64,000 nucleotides of DNA, taken from contig NC_037683.1 of assembly GCF_003255815.1 (NCBI RefSeq), positions 74,143,035 to 74,207,034 on the forward strand, read 5' to 3'. Shown piece after piece: positions 1-12,414 of this stretch (the stretch's first letter is position 1; every line of letters begins with the position of its first letter). The stretch is from Theropithecus gelada. Taxonomy: Eukaryota > Chordata > Mammalia > Primates > Cercopithecidae. Below the pieces are notes generated by a model, which ran no database searches, was not told the origin of the DNA, and saw only the letters and a list, made by a program, of their open reading frames with translations. The position numbers were made by a program, and so were the translations under genes.

Positions 1-600
1 CATTGGTTCCATTTGGAAGGGTGGGACAACTTGAAGCAGGGGGCTTCCTGGGCATAGGTAAATTTAAAAATTTTCTGATTGGCAATCAGTTGAGTTATTA
101 TCTATAGAAAGGAATTTCTGGGTTACAATAAGGGGTTGCAAAGACCACGGTTTTATCACACAGATGAAGCTCTTAATAGACTTAAGTCTGTGTTGATGTT
201 AAACACTGGCCAACTTTTCTTGAATTCTGAAAGGGAGGGGGGTACAATGAGGCGTGTTTGATCCCCTCTTCCATCATGGCCTAAACTAGTTTTTCATGTT
301 AACTCTGGAGTGTCCTTGACTGACAGGACATTCAGATGGTTGAGAGGCCTTAGAATTTATTTTTGGTTTACAGGGGTAACAGAGAGCAACTATTTACATT
401 TCTACCTGGTTCCTGGACCTATAAAGCTTGTCTATGAGAGAAATAGGACCATGTATTGGTCACTAACTCAAAGCATATACTGCATCGTGAAGTGTTGTAC
501 TCCAGCCCTGCAAAATAGTCCCATACATTTGGTACCATAATGTAGTCTTCAGAAAAATATTCTACTATCCTAACAAGTCAAGTTATTCAGGGTGAGCGTC
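1..600 (+). mobile_element. Endogenous-retrovirus-derived fragment (class unassigned)
   Basis: The stretch around 245-380 (ending in a motif like atttttggtttacag) resembles a sequence I recall from the 3' internal part of several human endogenous retroviruses, just before the LTR. No LTR boundary or target duplication is visible, and the left end lies outside the window. The short open frame at 310-540 has no recognisable domain. The family cannot be named from sequence alone; an unrelated old repeat is possible. Confidence 0.35.
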
Positions 601-799
601 ATAATATGACTAGTAAATTCCATGTTGAATAACTTTCATGGACAACACTAATACTGAATGTAAAACTGAAACACTAAATAGGACATTTTGGAAATCTATG
701 AATAGTTTTGACAGAATCTTCAAAGACAAATTCATACCCAAAATATGTGTCTTTTCCACTGAGAACAAATAGCTATTTTTTCCATGATAAAAGTAGTAC

Positions 800-1310
800 A
801 ATTTAATTAACCTCCTCCCATTGCTTGGTAGTGGTGACATATTGATGGTTTAATGGTCTCTGCTGCTGGCAGACTGGACACTTGATAGTGGCTGATGCCT
901 AATTGGTCTTTGCCTACAAGAAGTAAGCAAAGTGGAGGTTCATGTTGCTGACCCATGTACAACCTCCATTCCTCCCACCACAGCCACCTTGATAATAAGA
1001 CAAGTACAGGGATGGCTGGGGAAAGAGGCTGAGTAACACCCACAGCCTGGGTTATCTTGTCTACCTAATTATTAATAGCCACCTCAAAGAGAACTGAGGG
1101 TGCTCTTTGGTAAACAATCATATAGGACACAAATATATTTATATTTTGTGCATATTTTGGAGAGGTCTATTCATATACCACTTCCTGACTCCTTATCAGA
1201 TTTTCGCATCGTGTTCTTTCCAAGTTTCTGACTCCATTCAAACCATTAGCCACTACCCATGTAGCATGCCGATCTATAAATCTGGCCATTTTACCTAGGC
1301 AACACAAACA
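800..1310 (-). pseudogene. Decayed ERVL-type pol fragment (RNase H end to integrase start)
   Basis: Read on the minus strand, this segment resembles the C-terminal RNase H and zinc-binding integrase region of an ERVL-class retrovirus pol, running from about 1300 down to 800. The match is patchy: there are at least two in-frame stops and frame changes, and the best piece is the 78-codon frame at 807-1043. It is a non-functional remnant. The assignment rests on recalled family pattern, so the domain call is moderate. Confidence 0.5.
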
Positions 1311-1910
1311 ACCAAGTATACTGCTTTAGAACATGGGGAGTAACAGATTCTGGAACTTTTCCTTTTCCTTGGAAGAAATATTGATGAGAGACAAATCTGA
1401 ATAGCCTTGGGGGCTCATCCCCTTCCCCCTTTGAAAACTTAGTAGACAGCTACCTTAGCTGGGCGGAGCCAGCATGCAAGCAAGGCCTTTGGCTGATTTC
1501 AGCATTACTAACAGGCAAATTTGTTCCCTGAGCCTTTGGTATGCAGACCTTGGTCTCCAATATGCATCTTGCCTAGCATGTTCTTGGACCCAGAGATCTG
1601 TTTTACTTTTTTTTTTTTTTTTAAACTACAAGAAACCAAGTACTTCCTCCTCCTTTTACGCTAACTTTATAACTGGGTAAGTGAATAGGAGTGCTTTTTT
1701 TATACATCCAGCTTTGTAAATGAAGCAAGCCTCTGTAGGACTTTTGGTCATGATACTTATAGATCATCAATGTCCATTCTGTGATAGAGAAATGAGAATT
1801 TGGGAGATTGTGTAAACTCTACTACTTCTCTGTAAACTCCTGTCCCCCACCGCCACCCATTAGACTCTCTGTTATAACTGCAACCTGTGGTTCTATGCCG
1901 AGTGTCCACA
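1311..1910. other. No gene recognised; ERV-flank or old sequence with a short T tract
   Basis: No open frame of note or recognisable repeat consensus. A T-rich tract lies at about 1606-1622. This segment lies between the ERVL pol-like fragment and the solo LTR and may be a continuation of the old minus-strand retroviral internal region, but I could not align it to a domain. Confidence 0.4.
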
Positions 1911-1915
1911 GCCCC

Positions 1916-2776
1916 TGTGATGATTGATACTGAGTGTCAACTTGATTGGACACAAGGGTGTAAAGTATTGTTCCTAGGTGTGTCTGTGAGGGTGTTGCCA
2001 AAGGAGACTAATATTTGAGCCAGTGTACTGAGAGATACAGACCCACCCTCAATCTGGGTGGGCACAATCTAATCAGCTGCCAGCGTGTCTAGAATAAAGC
2101 AGGCAGAAGAAAGTGGAATGAGAAGACTGGCTGAGCCTCCATCTATCTCCCATGCTGGATGCTTCCTGCTCCCCAATATCAGACTCCAAGTTCTTCAGCT
2201 TTTGAACTCTTGGAATTACACCTGTGGTTTGCCAGGAGCTCTTGGGCCTTTGGCTACAGACTGAAGGCTGCACTGTCAGCTTCCCTACTTTTGAGGTTTT
2301 GGGACTCAGACTGGCTTCCTTGCTCTTCAGCTTGCAGATGGACTATTATGGGACTTCACTATGTGATTGTCTGAGTCAATACTCTTTTTTTGTTTGTTGT
2401 TGTTGTTTTAAGGTATAGTTTCACTTTTGTTGGCCAGGCTGGAGTACAATGGCATGATCTCAGCTCACTGCAACCTCCGCCTCCCAGGTTCAAGCAATTC
2501 TCCTGCCTCAGCCTCCCAAGTAGCTGGGATTACAGGCACTCGCCACCACACCCAGCTAATTTTTGTATTTTTAGTGGAGATGGGGTTTCACCATGTTGGC
2601 TGGGCTGGTCTCGAACTCCTGACTTCAGGTGATCTGCCTGCCTCAGCCTCCCAAAGTGCTGGGATTACAGGCGTGAGCCACCATGCCCGACCGAGTCAAT
2701 ACTCTTTAATAAACTCTCCTTCATATATACATCTATCCTATTGGTTCTGTCGCTCCAGAGAACCCTGACTAGTACA
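1916..2776 (+). mobile_element. ERVL-class solo LTR (MLT2-like), Alu-interrupted
   Basis: The element starts TGTGATGATT and ends ACTAGTACA, with the internal wording of MLT2 LTRs of the ERVL/HERV-L group. Exact 5-bp target duplications (gcccc) flank it at 1911-1915 and 2777-2781; 5 bp is the usual ERVL length. A poly(A) signal AATAAA lies at 2708-2713 near the 3' end. Without the inserted Alu and its duplicated target the LTR is about 540 bp. No internal retroviral sequence sits next to it in the same orientation, so it reads as a solo LTR formed by LTR-LTR recombination. Confidence 0.85.
2386..2692 (-). mobile_element. Alu (AluS-like), inserted in the MLT2-like LTR
   Basis: A full-length dimeric Alu on the minus strand: T-rich tail at the left, then the reverse complement of both arms, ending in gcgtgagccaccatgcccgacc. 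A 13-bp target duplication, gagtcaatactct, flanks it at 2373-2385 and 2693-2705. It interrupts the host LTR just upstream of the LTR's AATAAA signal. Confidence 0.95.
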
Positions 2777-2781
2777 GCCCC

Positions 2782-3600
2782 TTTCATTGCAAATATCTCG
2801 ATATGCCGCAGGCCACTGGAGGCCTGAAAACTTCACTGTATCAGCATGCTACTGCATTTTTTATGAGAAACATTTCCTAAATTCTGGCACACATACATCC
2901 TGAGAAGTGTCTACTTCCTGTTCAACATACCTAAGCAGTGCTATGTTACTAATATGATGAACCAGCCTCAGTCCTTTGGAATGGGCAAGCAGGGAGGTTC
3001 CCAAGGAAAAAGTTATAATAAAGGGGTGAATAGTTAACAAATTCCTAAGAAGAGCAATGTACTTCCAGCTGCCAACTGAAAGCAAATTGGTTTTGGTGTC
3101 TTTACTAACAGATATAAAAACATTTGCTAGGTCTCTAGCTGCATACTAGGTGCCAGGGGATGTGTTGACTAGATCCAGTAGAGACACAATATCTGGAATA
3201 GGTTACAAATACCATCCTCCACCAGCTGATTGAGTAGATAACAAAGATTCACCTGTTGTCTACACAGTAAAAGAGGCAAGCTGTATAGGAATGTGGTAAG
3301 AATCAACAACCCTGCATCTTTCAAGTCCTAGATGACAGCATTTATCTCTTCAGTTGATTTTGGAGAGATCTATTTACATATCACTTTCTGACTACTTAAC
3401 ACCAAATTTTTGGGAGGATGAGGAAGTTCTACAGGTTTCCATTTGGCCTTTCCTATCACAAACGGCCTCATTCCATAGACCAGGGAAACAATGTGGGGAT
3501 ACTATCAGTTATCCAGTTGTCTATTTCAGCTATACATTTTATAACTGAGAAAATAACTATTGTTTGGCATAGACTACCAGTCTCCCATTTACCACTGACA
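2782..3600 (-). pseudogene. Possible second ERVL-like pol fragment, heavily decayed
   Basis: Minus-strand reading gives short protein-like stretches (for example the 74-codon frame at 2861-3085). A 41-bp block at 3358-3398 matches 35 of 41 positions with 1155-1195 in the pol-like fragment on the other side of the solo LTR, in the same orientation. This supports a related retroviral origin, but stops and frame changes are everywhere and I cannot define domains. Confidence 0.4.
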
Positions 3601-4764
3601 ACAGATTAATGTTTTTAAATCTAGGCAGATCAGAGTCTGAATGTTATATTGTTATCCTTTAAAATGATATACATTAAACGATTTATTATAGGAAATATAA
3701 TTTACATGATTATGGGAGAAGCCAGAGCAGGGAAGGCCTGGGATAGGAAGCAGAAGATTTGAAGACATCAATAACCAGTCTTTTTTAAGCACTGGCATAA
3801 GGGGACAAGTCAGAGCTCCCAAAGAAATCTCAGAAACTAGGCTCATTCAATCACTGAAGCGGGGACCCCAAGTGACAAATTGCTTGCAAAGAGCATAGCA
3901 GCTGCTGTATCTATGTAGCTACCACTTCTGTGCATCTATCAGTATTCCTGGGACTACTGCTGGTTAAAAAACCAGAAGTCAGGAGAAAGAACTGGACTTG
4001 GAGTAGAAGAAAACAAAAACCAGCTGTAACCTGACAGGCACTTCTTTATCTTTTCATCACCATATCTTGTCCTGAAGTTCTTCAGAGAGAAATAATTTTG
4101 CTTTAGTTCCACCTCCCAAATCTCATACAAGTTCTTCTTTTGAAAAACTTTAACCTGGAGCCATAGTGGGAAGAAGGTACTGGGGAAATGTACCTACCAA
4201 CTTAACTAAGTTAACAACAGAACAATCCAGCATCGAAATAGTGATACAAAGGTGAATGAAATATGGAGTGGAGTTGGAGGGGGAGCCAACAGAGGAGGCT
4301 AAGGGAAAAGTCAGTAAGAAAACAAGAAAACCAAGAGGGTGTGTTTTCTTAGACACCACATGCAGAAAATGCCTTAAGAAGAAGAGTCATTGCTTCTGCC
4401 AAATGCAGACTAAAGGTCAAAGAAAATGAGATTTTGGAGTTGACCATAACATTTACGAATGTGGACATTATCGTTGATCTTTAGGTGAATAGAGTGAAGC
4501 TGGTAATGAAAGCTTGAAGGTACTGGTGTAAAAGGAAAAAAACTAGAGACAGGAGAATGAACAATTAGTGCGAGGAAATGTTCTATAAAATGTTATAGAG
4601 AAATGGAGTGGTAGTAGAGAGGTGCTCTTGATAAAGGAAGATTTTGTTTTGTTTTTTATAAGATGGGAACTATTAAAGTATCTTTGGAGTTGCTTAAGTA
4701 TAGAGGCAAGAATCAATGATGCAAGAGAAAGACAGCATGGGACAAGTAAAGGAATAAAGTCTTT
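3601..4764. other. Unassigned sequence, no gene seen
   Basis: No coding frame, splice-like structure or confident repeat. Parts could be further 5' sequence of the old minus-strand ERV, but nothing diagnostic was seen. Confidence 0.45.
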
Positions 4765-4935
4765 TTTCATGTCTAGTATTCTTTTTTATTAACACATAAT
4801 ATTTCTACATATGTATAGGGTATGTGTGACATTTTGATGCATGCATACAATGTATAATAATCAAATCAGGGTAATGAGAATCTCCATCACCACACACATT
4901 TGTCATTTATTTGTGTTTGGATCATTTCAAATTGA
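4765..4935 (+). mobile_element. Old L1 3' UTR-like fragment
   Basis: The phrase around 4815-4885 (bases like gacattttgatgcatgca and tcaaatcagggtaatgag) recalls the 3' untranslated region of older mammalian L1 elements. It is short, with no tail or duplications visible. Orientation is tentative. Confidence 0.45.
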
Positions 4936-5291
4936 AGGAGTGAAGTCTTTAAGTAGGCAAAGGAAAATGGAACCCAGTATACATAAAGAGGAGCTTACTT
5001 TACAAGGCATATGATCCACTTTACCAGTGGCGAAGGTAGAATAGATTAATACAAATACAGGTACAATAGTGGATTTGTTGTCCAGGAGAAAATGAAGTCA
5101 TTCTTTTCTCATTTATTTTATATTATCAATGAATTAAAAATTGGGGTTATTAGATGAAAGTGACAAGCAGAAGGAGTTTTGGAAATCTGAGGAAAGGGGA
5201 GAAATTATGAAATGAATACCTTGGAAAATAAAAAATTAATTCAGAAAAGCAAAGTTGTATGCTTGGTAGTGCTATACCCTCACTTAAGATT
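4936..5291. other. No gene or clear repeat
   Basis: AT-rich sequence between the L1 3' UTR-like fragment and the next L1. Nothing recognised. Confidence 0.4.
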
Positions 5292-5568
5292 TGTGGGTGT
5301 CCACAGCAACATGATATGGAATGAGGAAAAGTTGAAAGCATTTCCTCTGAGAACTGAAACAAGACAAGGATGCCCACTCTCACCACTCCTCTTCAACATA
5401 GTACTGGAAGTCCTAGCCAGAGCAATCAAACAAGAGATAGAAATAAAGGGCATCCAAATCAGTAAAGAGGAAGTCAAACTCTCACTGTTTACTAATGATA
5501 TGATCACTTACCTAGGAAACTCTAAAGATTCCTCTAGAAGGCTCCTAGAACTGAAAAAAGAATTCAGC

Positions 5569-5867
5569 GGCCAGGCGCAGTGGCACACGTCTGTAATCCG
5601 AGCACTTTGTGAGACCAAGGCAGGTGGAGCACCTGAGGTCAGGAGTTCAAAACCAGTCTCATTAACATGGTGAAACCCCATCTCTACTAAATACAAAAAA
5701 AATTAGTCGGGCATGGTGGCTCATGCCTGTAATCCAAGCTACTTGGGAGGCTGAGACAGGAGAATCACTTGAACCTGGGAAGTGGAGGTTGCAGTGAGAC
5801 TACATCGCACCATTGCTCTCCAGCCTGAGCAACAAAGGTGAAACTCCATCTCAAAAAAAAAAAAAAA
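5569..5867 (+). mobile_element. Alu (AluS-like) inside the L1
   Basis: Starts ggccaggcgcagtggcacac, has two arms and an A-rich middle linker, and ends in a 15-nt A tail. L1 ORF2 sequence resumes directly after it with aattcagc repeated on both sides (5561-5568 and 5866-5873), consistent with a target duplication merged with the A tail. It carries many CpG-decay changes. Confidence 0.93.
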
Positions 5868-7378
5868 TTCAGCAAAGTTTCCAGATACAAAATTAATGTA
5901 CACGTACCAGTAGCTCTTCTATACACAAACAGTGACATAGCTGAGAATCAAATCAAGAACTCAACCTTTTTTACAACAGCTGCAAAATATTAAAGTACTT
6001 AAGAATACACCTAACCAAGGAGGTGAAAGACCTCTGCAAGGAAAAGTAAAGAACACTGCTGAAAGAAATCATAGATAACATAAACAAATGGACACACATC
6101 CCATGCTCATGGATGGGTAGAATCAATATTGTGAAAATGACCATACTGCCAAAAGCAATCTACAAATTCAGTGCAATGGTATTCCCATCAAAGTACTACC
6201 GTTATTCTTCACAGAATTAGAAAAACAAATTCTAAAATTCATATTTTAGAATTTAGAAACAAAAAAGAACCCACATAGCCAAAGCAAGACTAAGTAAAGT
6301 AAAAAGAACAAATCTGGAGGCATTAATTTACCTGATTTCAAATTAAACTATAAGGCCGTAGTCACCAAAACAGCATGGTACTGTTATAAAAATAGGCACA
6401 TAGACTAATGAAACAGAATACAGAACCCAGAAATAAACCCAAATACTTACAGTCAACTGAACTTCAACAAGGCAAACAAAAACATAAAATGAGGAAAGGA
6501 CATCCTTTTCAACAAATGGTGCTACGATCATTGACTAGCCACATGTAGGAGAATGAAACTGGATCCTCATCTCTCACCTTATACAAAAATCAACTCAAGA
6601 TGGATTAAGGATTTAAATCTAAGACCTGAAACTATAAAAATTCTAGAAGATAACATTGGAAAAACCCTTCTAGACCTTGGCTTAGGCAAGGATTTCATGA
6701 CCAAGAACCCAAAAGCAAATGCAATAAAAACAAAGATAAATTGCTGGGACTTGATTAAACTAAAGAGCTTTTTCACCGCAAAAGGAACAATCAGCAGAGT
6801 AAATAGACAACCCACAGAGTGGGAGAAAATCTTTACAATCTAGATATCTGACAGAGGACTAATATCCAGAATCTACAACGAATTTAAGCAAATCAGCAAG
6901 AAAAAACAATCCCATCAAAAAGTGGGCTAAGGACATGAATAGACAGTTCTCAAAAGAAGACACGCAAATGGCCAACACACACATGCAAAAATGCTTAACA
7001 TCACTAATGATATGGGAAATGCAAATCAAAACTACAGTGTGATACCACTTTACTCCTGCAAGAATGGCTATAATCAAAAAATCAAAAAATAGATGTAGGC
7101 ATGGATGCAGTGAACAGGAAATACTTCTACACTGCCAGTGAGAATGTAAACCAGTACAGCTACTATGGAAAACAGTGTGGAGATTCCTTAAAGAACTAAA
7201 AGTAGAACTACCATTTGATCAAGCGATTGCACTACTCACTATTACTCAGAGGAAAAGAAGTCATTATATAAAAAAGATACTTGGACATACATGTTTATAG
7301 CAACACAATTCACAATTGCAAAAACATGGAACCAACCCAAATGCCCATCAATCAACAAGTGGATAAAGAGACTGTGGC

Positions 7379-7384
<6 letters not shown>

Positions 7385-7423
<39 letters not shown>
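7385..7423. repeat. (TG)n microsatellite within the L1
   Basis: About 19 uninterrupted TG units, expanded from the short tatatatgtg run normally present near the end of L1 ORF2. Likely length-variable. Alternating purine-pyrimidine DNA of this length can adopt Z-form, but nothing here shows that it does. Confidence 0.97.
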
Positions 7424-7426
<3 letters not shown>

Positions 7427-7790
7427 ATGGAATACCATTCGGCCATAAAAATGAATGAATGGCACTCGCAGCGACTTGGATGGAATTGGAAGTGAAGTAA
7501 CTCAGGAATGGAAAATCCAGCATCATATGTTCTCATTCCTAAGTCAGAGCTAAGCTAGGAGAATGCAAAGGCATAAGAAAACAATGGACTTTGGGGACTG
7601 AGGGAGAAACGGTGGGAAACGGGTGAGGGACAAAAGACTACAAATTGGGTGCAGTGTATACTGCTTGGGTGATGTGTGCACCAAAATCTTACAAATCACC
7701 ACTAAATAACTTACTCATGGAACCAAAAACCGTCTGTTCCCCAATAACCTATGGAAACTTTTTAAATTGAGGGTGTAAAGATAAAAGGAT

Positions 7791-10700
7791 ATCAATCAAT
7801 CAGTCACATTATTTGTGTGTTCTTCTGTAGCTATATCTACTGCTTGAGTGCAGGAGGAAATAGGTTGTTGTCTTACGCTGAGTTAGCTTTATTTTTTCCA
7901 AGGAATGTAACACTGCTCACATTAAAGTAAGTCTCAGTGGAAATTTATGGGAGAGTACAGATGTATCTGATGTGACAATTGAACCAGGAGTAGATCAGGA
8001 CTTAAGTTACTATCTCCATCTCTTCAATACCATTTGATCCTCATCTCTGATTTTTACATTACATATACTTTATTTTTTTCTCTCTGTGCCAACCAGATTT
8101 TTGTTCTTTTTGTATAATTGGCAGAAAATGGTTGTCCCTACCCAGGATAGGTTAACCTTCCAGCTCCAAAGCCCAACAGTACCAATTCCAGATTTCTAAA
8201 AAGAAAAATCAGATTAGCTTAGCTTGGGTCAGACTTTTGCAGAGAAAAGTTAAGGAGAAAAGTTTCACAGAGCAGATAAATTAATTGAACTAAAATCCTC
8301 AACAAGAGTAGTTTGGTATGAGTCTGAATAATTATGGTCAATCCAAAATATTTAGCACTGCAGAAATGGAATACTGAAGTAAATTTATATTTCATAGAAT
8401 TTCATGTAATTAGATAATTGAGTTGTAGAAGGGAGAGGGCTACTAAAATAGTGATTTCTGTTTTCCACTGAATCCCAATGGCCTTCTAATCTTGCAGCCT
8501 TGGTAGAGCACCGTATCTTTAGAATTTCCTCCAACACCAAAACCCATCTCAAGGAACTCCTGGAGAAAATGGTCCACAGAGCACGAGCTATCCCAATAAG
8601 AAATGCCCTAAGGGCTTTTGTAGTGTTATGATCTCAGTACTTACATCTCCTGCTCACACCTAATTCAGAGGCCTGCTGCATCCAGCAATCACTCTCCAAT
8701 AAGAAAAACAATCCAGAAGATGGGCTGAGGCATCCAGTGCTTACAATGACATTTCCGAATGAACAGTAAATTTAAACTGGGAGAACACCTGCAGGTGATT
8801 TAGATTAATAGCAATGGAACAGCATTGTGTGTTTAGGAAGAAGTTTCTTAAAAATGCAAAAAATTTTTGTTTGCTCAATATCCTGTTTTTTTATTGCAAA
8901 TATTATAAGTACTAATAACACAAGAACTTTCGTCCAGTACTGTGAGAGTGGCAGAAGGACTTTTAGCAGGTGTGATACAAATTTAGGAAGTAACCATGCT
9001 GATTCTCTAAGACATGAAGAATAAACAAGGGAGATACCTTAGGGTCTCCAAAAATGTGAGATGGAGATGGTTATGGGATCCCAATACACTAAAAGAAGTA
9101 TCTGTTTATACTACATTTTATAAATGCAGATGTATCAGTATACCATTTTTAAATTTTTTTAAAAAAAAGATGATTCCTCAAGATACACTTGAAAACCAGA
9201 CCATATGTGCTCTGAAAAGACTAATATGTCATCTTGGCTATAAACAGATTCCAAACTGTGTCTGCCCAGCATCTTTGCTATTATTGAAGACAACCAGGAT
9301 AAACCAGCTCCACAGTCTGCCACAAGAATATAACTTCCAATTAGAAAACATTCACTCACCAGCCCTTTCCCTGCCTTAAGACAAAGCTGGTAAAACTATT
9401 AGGTATCAAAGTTCTCGAGGAAAGTGGTCCGAAATATGCAAAGCACAATTCCGAAGTAATCTTAATATTATTTAGACAGATATGGCCAGCAACCTTATTT
9501 GGATTAGAGTCAGAAGGAATTAGACCTGTAAGGTGGTAGGGATGAGGAGGACCTAACCCAGAACTGGTAATGGTTGTCTCAAAAGGTACATCCCGTGGAA
9601 GGCAGCCAAGGCCTTGAGATGGGAAAAAAAAAGAATAAATGGAGAGGCTTCCAAGAACACTCCATCACAGCGGTAACTGAGGAATGTGCTGAAATATTAA
9701 ATGGATGTCCCAGTCTTCTCTAAGATCAGGAGAAAAGTGAAGCAATAGTATAAACATTTGTTAGAATGACTTAAGTGAGCTGATAGATGATAAATGATTA
9801 TAGGCAAGCCTTATGATGAGCTCAAGTATATATAGAAATAAAACCTCAAAGGATTTTAGCATTACAAAGTTGAATCAGTGACCACAAACCAAATTATTAT
9901 TGTTCTTGTGCGATGGTCCAACCATGTTCTGGGCCACCTCCATACATGTGAATTTAATTACCTTTCACTGACAAGTTGAGGAAGACGTTTTGTAATACTG
10001 AGTTAAAGGCAGGGAATTTCAAGGTACTGAAAAGTGTTTCAATAGGCACTAAACTCTGAACAGGCAGGAAGGCCATTATAGTGATGATAATGATAAAACT
10101 CAGGGCTGTAGACACATACTAATGGGCCTTTCCTGATGAAAGAGCCACATTTCATATGCATGAAGGAGATGAACATCTAACTTTGTAATTGGCTTATATT
10201 TCAGGGATGGGGGAAGTGTTTAAATGATTTCTGGTCATGAGAGAATTTGACAGAAAAGAGGGAATGGAGATATCTATTTCCCAGTTTAGATTTTTTTTTT
10301 TTGGCAAGATCATTTTTCTCAGTCCATAAGGAAAAAATATCCCTCTGTAGCCCTCAGTCACCTCCTGACTTGATGTCCACTCTATCCGACTGCCTCATGC
10401 TTTAGGGGAAAAGTTATGAACCCAGCATAATCAATGACTTTACCCTGACAAATGCCAGCATGCAGTTGGATGGATTATTTCTTCCCATTCCCACCCATGT
10501 GTTCTGTAAGAATTCCACCACCAGAACTGTGAATCATATCCCACAAGTCTGAGGAGATATGGTCTGCAGTCCTTTAATTCCTCTTCATTGTATTCTGTTT
10601 ATTTCAGAGCCTCTTGATGAGAGGTTGGTTAAGCTCATCTCATTCTCCAATTCCAAAGGAAAGAGGTTAGAAAAGGATGACAGGTTACATCATTCTCCAC

Positions 10701-11114
10701 TGATTTCTCAAATTAATACAAGGTACAGCCAAGTCAGTGGTAATGAGTGTTCTTTTCCAACCAGAAACTATTTCATTCCTGCATTCAGCAAGCATTTGCT
10801 CTCTGTGATGTGAACACTATTATTTGATACTTCATTGGTTTCCCCTGCCAAGTCACTTTTTATCACCATTTTTGGATTTGGATGTATTTCCTATCCTATT
10901 TGTTGAAGAATTTCTTTACTACAAGTAACTGGGTAAAGTCTATACTACAGACCTGTGGCACCTGTAGCCCACTACCCTTTTCCAAGGGACAGCATTAAAT
11001 TTCCAATTCAGTGATTCCTAAGTGACCACAAAGAGGCTCCATCACTGCCCCACAGAGTCCTAACTTTTCTTTGCCTCCATGCAAGCCTGCACACACAGAT
11101 GACTGCATACACAC
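7791..11114. other. Long stretch with no gene recognised
   Basis: About 3.3 kb of AT-rich sequence without a supported coding frame or confident repeat. The open frames at 8827-9024, 9014-9379 and 10559-10813 have no recognisable domain, no exon context and no biased composition. A T-run occurs at about 10291-10302. It may include very old repeats too diverged for recognition by eye. Confidence 0.5.
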
Positions 11115-11285
11115 TACGCAGAGCACTTTATGTCCATTTTCTAATTCACCCCTCCCTGTAGCTAGGCACCATTTTTATCCTCTTTAAAGAAGAAACAATA
11201 AACCAATGTGCCACACCCAGGATCACATAGCTAGCAAGTGGCAGAGCTGGATTTAAGCCATTACTTTTAGCTGTTTTTAACTAGC
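11115..11285 (-). mobile_element. MIR (mammalian-wide interspersed repeat)
   Basis: The reverse complement shows the MIR core: aatccagctctgccacttgctagctatgtgatcctggg in diverged form, followed by the seaurchin-like 3' section with ggtgcctagctacaggg. This is an old tRNA-derived SINE with heavy substitution. Confidence 0.75.
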
Positions 11286-11941
11286 ACACTCTCCTAATTG
11301 TCTCTTTAAAATCTTTTCCTCTGCCTCTTATTTTATGGATGAAAGACTTGGGTCCAGAAAAGTGAAACCAGCTTTCACAAGAGCCCAAGGCTTCTTGAAT
11401 CCCAGGCTGGAGCTTTCTCTCTGATTTAGTTTTGCTTTCCTCATGTTCGCTTAACCACTGAGGTTCTTGGAAAAGATGTATGTTGTTACCACAGCATTCC
11501 AGTGTATGCTACTGAAGACCCTTGAAGTGTAATTAAACAGAATGTCTATAATAATAAAAGCCATCTCTTTTCATGCACTATCCACTTCACTTGCAATACA
11601 GAAAGGGTTTGATCCCAGGAAAAAAAAAAACATATGCAACTCTGTGATTCCTGTCAAGGAAAACCTGGCCAGTTTTTCTGATGGTCTTGGAGGAAGAAAG
11701 CATTTCCATTTCTTCCTCTTAAATAGCTTCTGAAATAGAAGTGTTGACTTTCTTAAGCCAAGGTACATTTTTTTAGGCCAATGGCCACATCTGAATGATA
11801 CTGAACAGGATGCTGGAAATCATTGATGTAGTCAGCCAGTCAAACGGCCCCATAGGCAGCACAGTATTTCCTGAGAGGTGCAGAGAGAGACGTTGGTCAT
11901 TTTCCTGCAATCAGGAGAGAACTTTCAGAGTTGAACTTCGC
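11286..11941. other. No gene recognised
   Basis: Mixed sequence with no supported feature. A ten-base A run lies at about 11621-11631. Short frames here have no domain signature. Confidence 0.45.
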
Positions 11942-11952
11942 GTGTGTATGTA

Positions 11953-11999
<47 letters not shown>
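11942..11999. repeat. (TG)n microsatellite
   Basis: TG-rich start (gtgtgtatgtatgtgcg) followed by about 20 perfect TG units ending at 11999. It creates artefactual valine/cysteine-rich frames across 11795-12150. Confidence 0.97.
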
Positions 12000-12001
<2 letters not shown>

Positions 12002-12414
12002 CTGTCTGTCTACATGCAGGCACAGTCCAGGAGAAAAGGGGGCATAGCGAGAAAGAGGACAAGAACCATGTGAGGCAAAGAAGTCATCTCTGCCATGTGT
12101 TTGCCTTCAGGGAATTCAGAGTTTGTGGTTCTCTCAGCATTTTTGTCTAGAATTTTATTTTGGCATATAAAATTCTATAAATAAATGGATGGAGCGGGGT
12201 ATGTGAGGGCAGAAGACAAGAATTGTCTCTGAGAGAAAGAAATGTTTATATTACAGAAGCAATGACCTGTTTCACACATTTTGCTGATTTTTGTTTAAAA
12301 AGCGTATTTGTACTAAACACGTTACTTCTACAGGTCATGCCAACTATTTTCCTGTACTAAACCACATTTTTTTCTGTGCTAACACCACACACAGACACAC
12401 ACACATACACATGA
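12000..12414. other. No gene; short CA-rich tract at 12383-12412
   Basis: Ordinary non-coding sequence. The CA-rich run is imperfect (acacacagacacacacacat). Confidence 0.45.

Larger units (their letters stand above)
5292..7790 (+). mobile_element. 5'-truncated L1 (L1PB/L1MA age), ORF2 remnant
   Basis: A plus-strand LINE-1 that begins inside the reverse-transcriptase part of ORF2 and runs to the 3' UTR (wording like caccactaaataacttactc near 7700). ORF2 encodes the endonuclease/reverse transcriptase used for retrotransposition; here only the RT C-terminal half and the cysteine-rich end remain. The open frames at 5212-5673 and 6553-6843 are ORF2 debris separated by stops and frameshifts, and the first is also cut by an Alu. 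The 3' tail is short and degraded and no target duplication is evident, in keeping with an older insertion. Not mobile. Confidence 0.9.

Noticed and set aside
11795..12150. Valine/cysteine-rich open frames
   Set aside because: Produced by the (TG)n microsatellite, which has no stops in these frames.
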